Part shown: positions 4,827-6,321 of the stretch, piece by piece
How positions within the stretch are numbered: the first letter of the stretch is position 1
Layout: the number at the start of each line of letters is the position of its first letter
Source: Aquifex aeolicus
Lineage (GTDB): Bacteria; Aquificota; Aquificia; Aquificales; Aquificaceae
Assembly (NCBI GenBank): GCA_011375045.1
Contig: DRNB01000167.1
Location: 1-6,321, forward strand
Direction of reading: 5' to 3'
Length of the DNA stretch: 6,321 nucleotides
Made by a program: the position numbers and the translations under genes
The notes under the pieces: generated by a model
Database searches by the model: none
Told to the model about the DNA's origin: nothing
The model's input: the letters and a program-made list of their open reading frames with translations, nothing else

Positions 4827-6321
4827 AGGCTTATATAGAGAAGATAGTCGTCGAAGGCTTTAAATCTTACGGGAAGGAGAGGAAGGAGATACCCCTCGGG
4901 GAAGGCTTCATATCCGTGGTGGGACCCAACGGAGCGGGCAAGTCCAACATAGGGGACGCCATCTCCTTCGCCCTCGGCATAGCCACCACAAAAACGCTCA
5001 GAGCCAAGAACCTCTCCTACCTCATCTTCTCCAAGGACGGAGAGCGGGCGGATCACGCCTACGTGGAGGTTCACTTCAGAAACGAGGGCACCTTCCCCCT
5101 TCAGGAGGAGAGGATTGTAATCTCCAGAAAGGTTACCGGAGACGGCCGCAGCACCTTCAGGATAAACGGGAGCACCGTGAGGGAAAAGGATCTCAGAGAC
5201 TTCCTCTCCAAGGCGGGTATATACGAGAACGGTTACAACGTCGTGCTTCAGGGCGACATCATCAAGTTCCTGAAGATGACCCCCGTGGAGCGGAGGAAGG
5301 TCATAGAGGACGTTGCGGGTATAAGCGAATACGAAAGCAAGAAGCAGAGAGCCATCAACGACCTGATGGAGGTGGACATAAAGATCAGGGAGCTGAAGCT
5401 CCTCTTAGAGGAGATAAAGGTCCAGCTGGAGAGACTCAGGGAGGAGAAGGAGCGCCTGGACCGCTACAAAAAGCTTCAGGCGGACAGAAGGGAAACGGAG
5501 ATAGCCATACTTGCAAAGGAGATAAAGCGCCTCAGGAAGGAAGAGGAGAAGATGTCCGCGGAGCTTACCTCCCTGCGAACCCGGCTCCTCCAGATCAAGG
5601 AGCGCATAAAGGAGCAGGAGAGCACCCTGACCTCTAAGGAAAACAGGCTCAGGGAGCTGAGCGATCAGCTCCTTCCCTTCAGGGAGAGGATAGGGAAGGT
5701 GTCCTCGGATATAGAACACCTCAGCAGGGAGATAGAGTCAGCGGAGGAGCGAAGAAAGGAGCTGCTGGAGGAGAAGGAAAAGGAGGAGAAGGCGCTGAGC
5801 TACCTCAGAAGGGATCTGGAGAACCTGCTCTCGGAAAGGGAACAGCTCGAGGCGGAGCTCGAACTCAGGGAAAGGGAGCTGAAGGAGCTGAAGGTTCAGG
5901 AGGAGAGAGCTTACGGGGAGCTCAAACAGCTCGACGAGGAGCTCAAGGTCTCTCTGGAAACCGCTCAGAAGGTCGAGGAGAAGGAACGTCAGCTCAAGGA
6001 GCAGATAGAGAGGATGAGGGAGGAGGAGCAGAACCTCAGGATAAAGCTCAGGGAAACGGAGCTGAAGATAGAGAAGACCCGCGAGGATACAGAACGGCTC
6101 CGCCGTGAGAGGGAGGAAACGGAGGAAAAGATAAAGAACTCCACAGGGGAGGTGGAGAAGCTCAGACGTATGAAGGCTGTGGAGCAGGACACCCTGCGCC
6201 AGGAGAAGGCTTACCTGAAGGAGGTCGAGGAGGAGCTCAGGAAGGTAAGGAAAAGGATAGAGGAGATCATCAGGGCGAAGGGCTACGTGGAGAGCAAGTT
6301 AGCCTCCGCGGAGGCGACGGC
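4823..6321 (+). CDS. smc: Chromosome segregation ATPase SMC (3' partial, N-terminal head and first arm)
   Basis: The frame from ATG 4823 is open for 499 codons to the window edge. SMC dimers, with ScpA/ScpB-type partners, extrude DNA loops and organise the chromosome. The head begins MKAYIEKIVVEGFKSYG. Walker A is GPNGAGKSN at 34-42, followed by IGDAISFALG. The R-loop arginine is R60 in TLRAKNLSYLIFSK, and the Q-loop glutamine is Q143 in VVLQGDIIKFLKMTPVERR, then VIEDVAGISEYESKKQRA (160-177). From about 180 to 499 the chain is a Glu/Lys/Arg/Leu coiled coil, probably ending just before the hinge. The hinge, returning arm, ABC signature and Walker B lie outside the window. The Q-loop region resembles archaeal SMCs (QGDIxKFxKMxPxERR) more than the usual bacterial form (QGxVxxxLxxKPEERRxxxEEAAG). 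The start overlaps lpxD by 4 bases, with GGAG at 4816-4819 only 3 bases upstream, so translation is probably coupled. Rad50 and RecN are excluded by the head motifs. Confidence 0.95.
   Translation, partial: MKAYIEKIVVEGFKSYGKERKEIPLGEGFISVVGPNGAGKSNIGDAISFALGIATTKTLRAKNLSYLIFSKDGERADHAYVEVHFRNEGTFPLQEERIVISRKVTGDGRSTFRINGSTVREKDLRDFLSKAGIYENGYNVVLQGDIIKFLKMTPVERRKVIEDVAGISEYESKKQRAINDLMEVDIKIRELKLLLEEIKVQLERLREEKERLDRYKKLQADRRETEIAILAKEIKRLRKEEEKMSAELTSLRTRLLQIKERIKEQESTLTSKENRLRELSDQLLPFRERIGKVSSDIEHLSREIESAEERRKELLEEKEKEEKALSYLRRDLENLLSEREQLEAELELRERELKELKVQEERAYGELKQLDEELKVSLETAQKVEEKERQLKEQIERMREEEQNLRIKLRETELKIEKTREDTERLRREREETEEKIKNSTGEVEKLRRMKAVEQDTLRQEKAYLKEVEEELRKVRKRIEEIIRAKGYVESKLASAEAT

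Noticed and set aside
5320..6321. Purine-rich, repeat-like DNA (many GAG/AAG/AGG triplets)
   Set aside because: This reflects the Glu/Lys/Arg-rich coiled coil of SMC. No exact tandem repeat unit was found.

Overview
The window is one continuous plus-strand gene string with almost no non-coding DNA. It starts inside one gene and ends inside another. Eight protein genes are supported: two partial at the edges, six complete. No RNA genes, mobile elements, CRISPR arrays, long repeats or terminators were seen. The genome is that of a Gram-negative (diderm) bacterium with aerobic heme-copper respiration. Frequent ATA (Ile) and AGG/AGA (Arg) codons, Lys/Glu-rich soluble proteins, tightly overlapping genes and an SMC of archaeal flavour suggest a thermophilic lineage such as the Aquificota. 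That assignment is an inference from style and gene content, not a database match.

Region 1 (1-3334) is a heme-oxidase biogenesis module. It holds a CtaA/COX15-family heme A synthase (5' end outside the window), CtaB heme O synthase, a 12-helix heme-copper oxidase subunit I homologue, a 40-residue single-helix protein, and a DUF420 (CtaM/YozB-type) four-helix membrane protein. CtaB farnesylates heme b to heme O and CtaA oxidises heme O to heme A. DUF420 proteins are linked to maturation of heme A oxidases in Firmicutes. The subunit I homologue keeps the helix II and helix X histidines that bind hemes, but seems to lack the paired CuB histidines of helix VII. It may therefore be a non-catalytic heme protein or assembly partner rather than an oxidase. 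This is the most interesting point in the window.

Region 2 (3335-4826) is an outer-membrane module: a Skp/OmpH periplasmic chaperone with a strong Shine-Dalgarno, overlapping by ATGA with lpxD (lipid A biosynthesis). Region 3 (4823-6321) is the N-terminal head and first coiled-coil arm of a chromosome SMC ATPase, also coupled to lpxD by an ATGA overlap. It is open to the window edge.

Adjacent genes overlap by 7, 4, 29, 4 and 4 bases, or are separated by 2 bases. The only real gap is 26 bases, before skp. The whole stretch could be one operon, or two units meeting at that gap.
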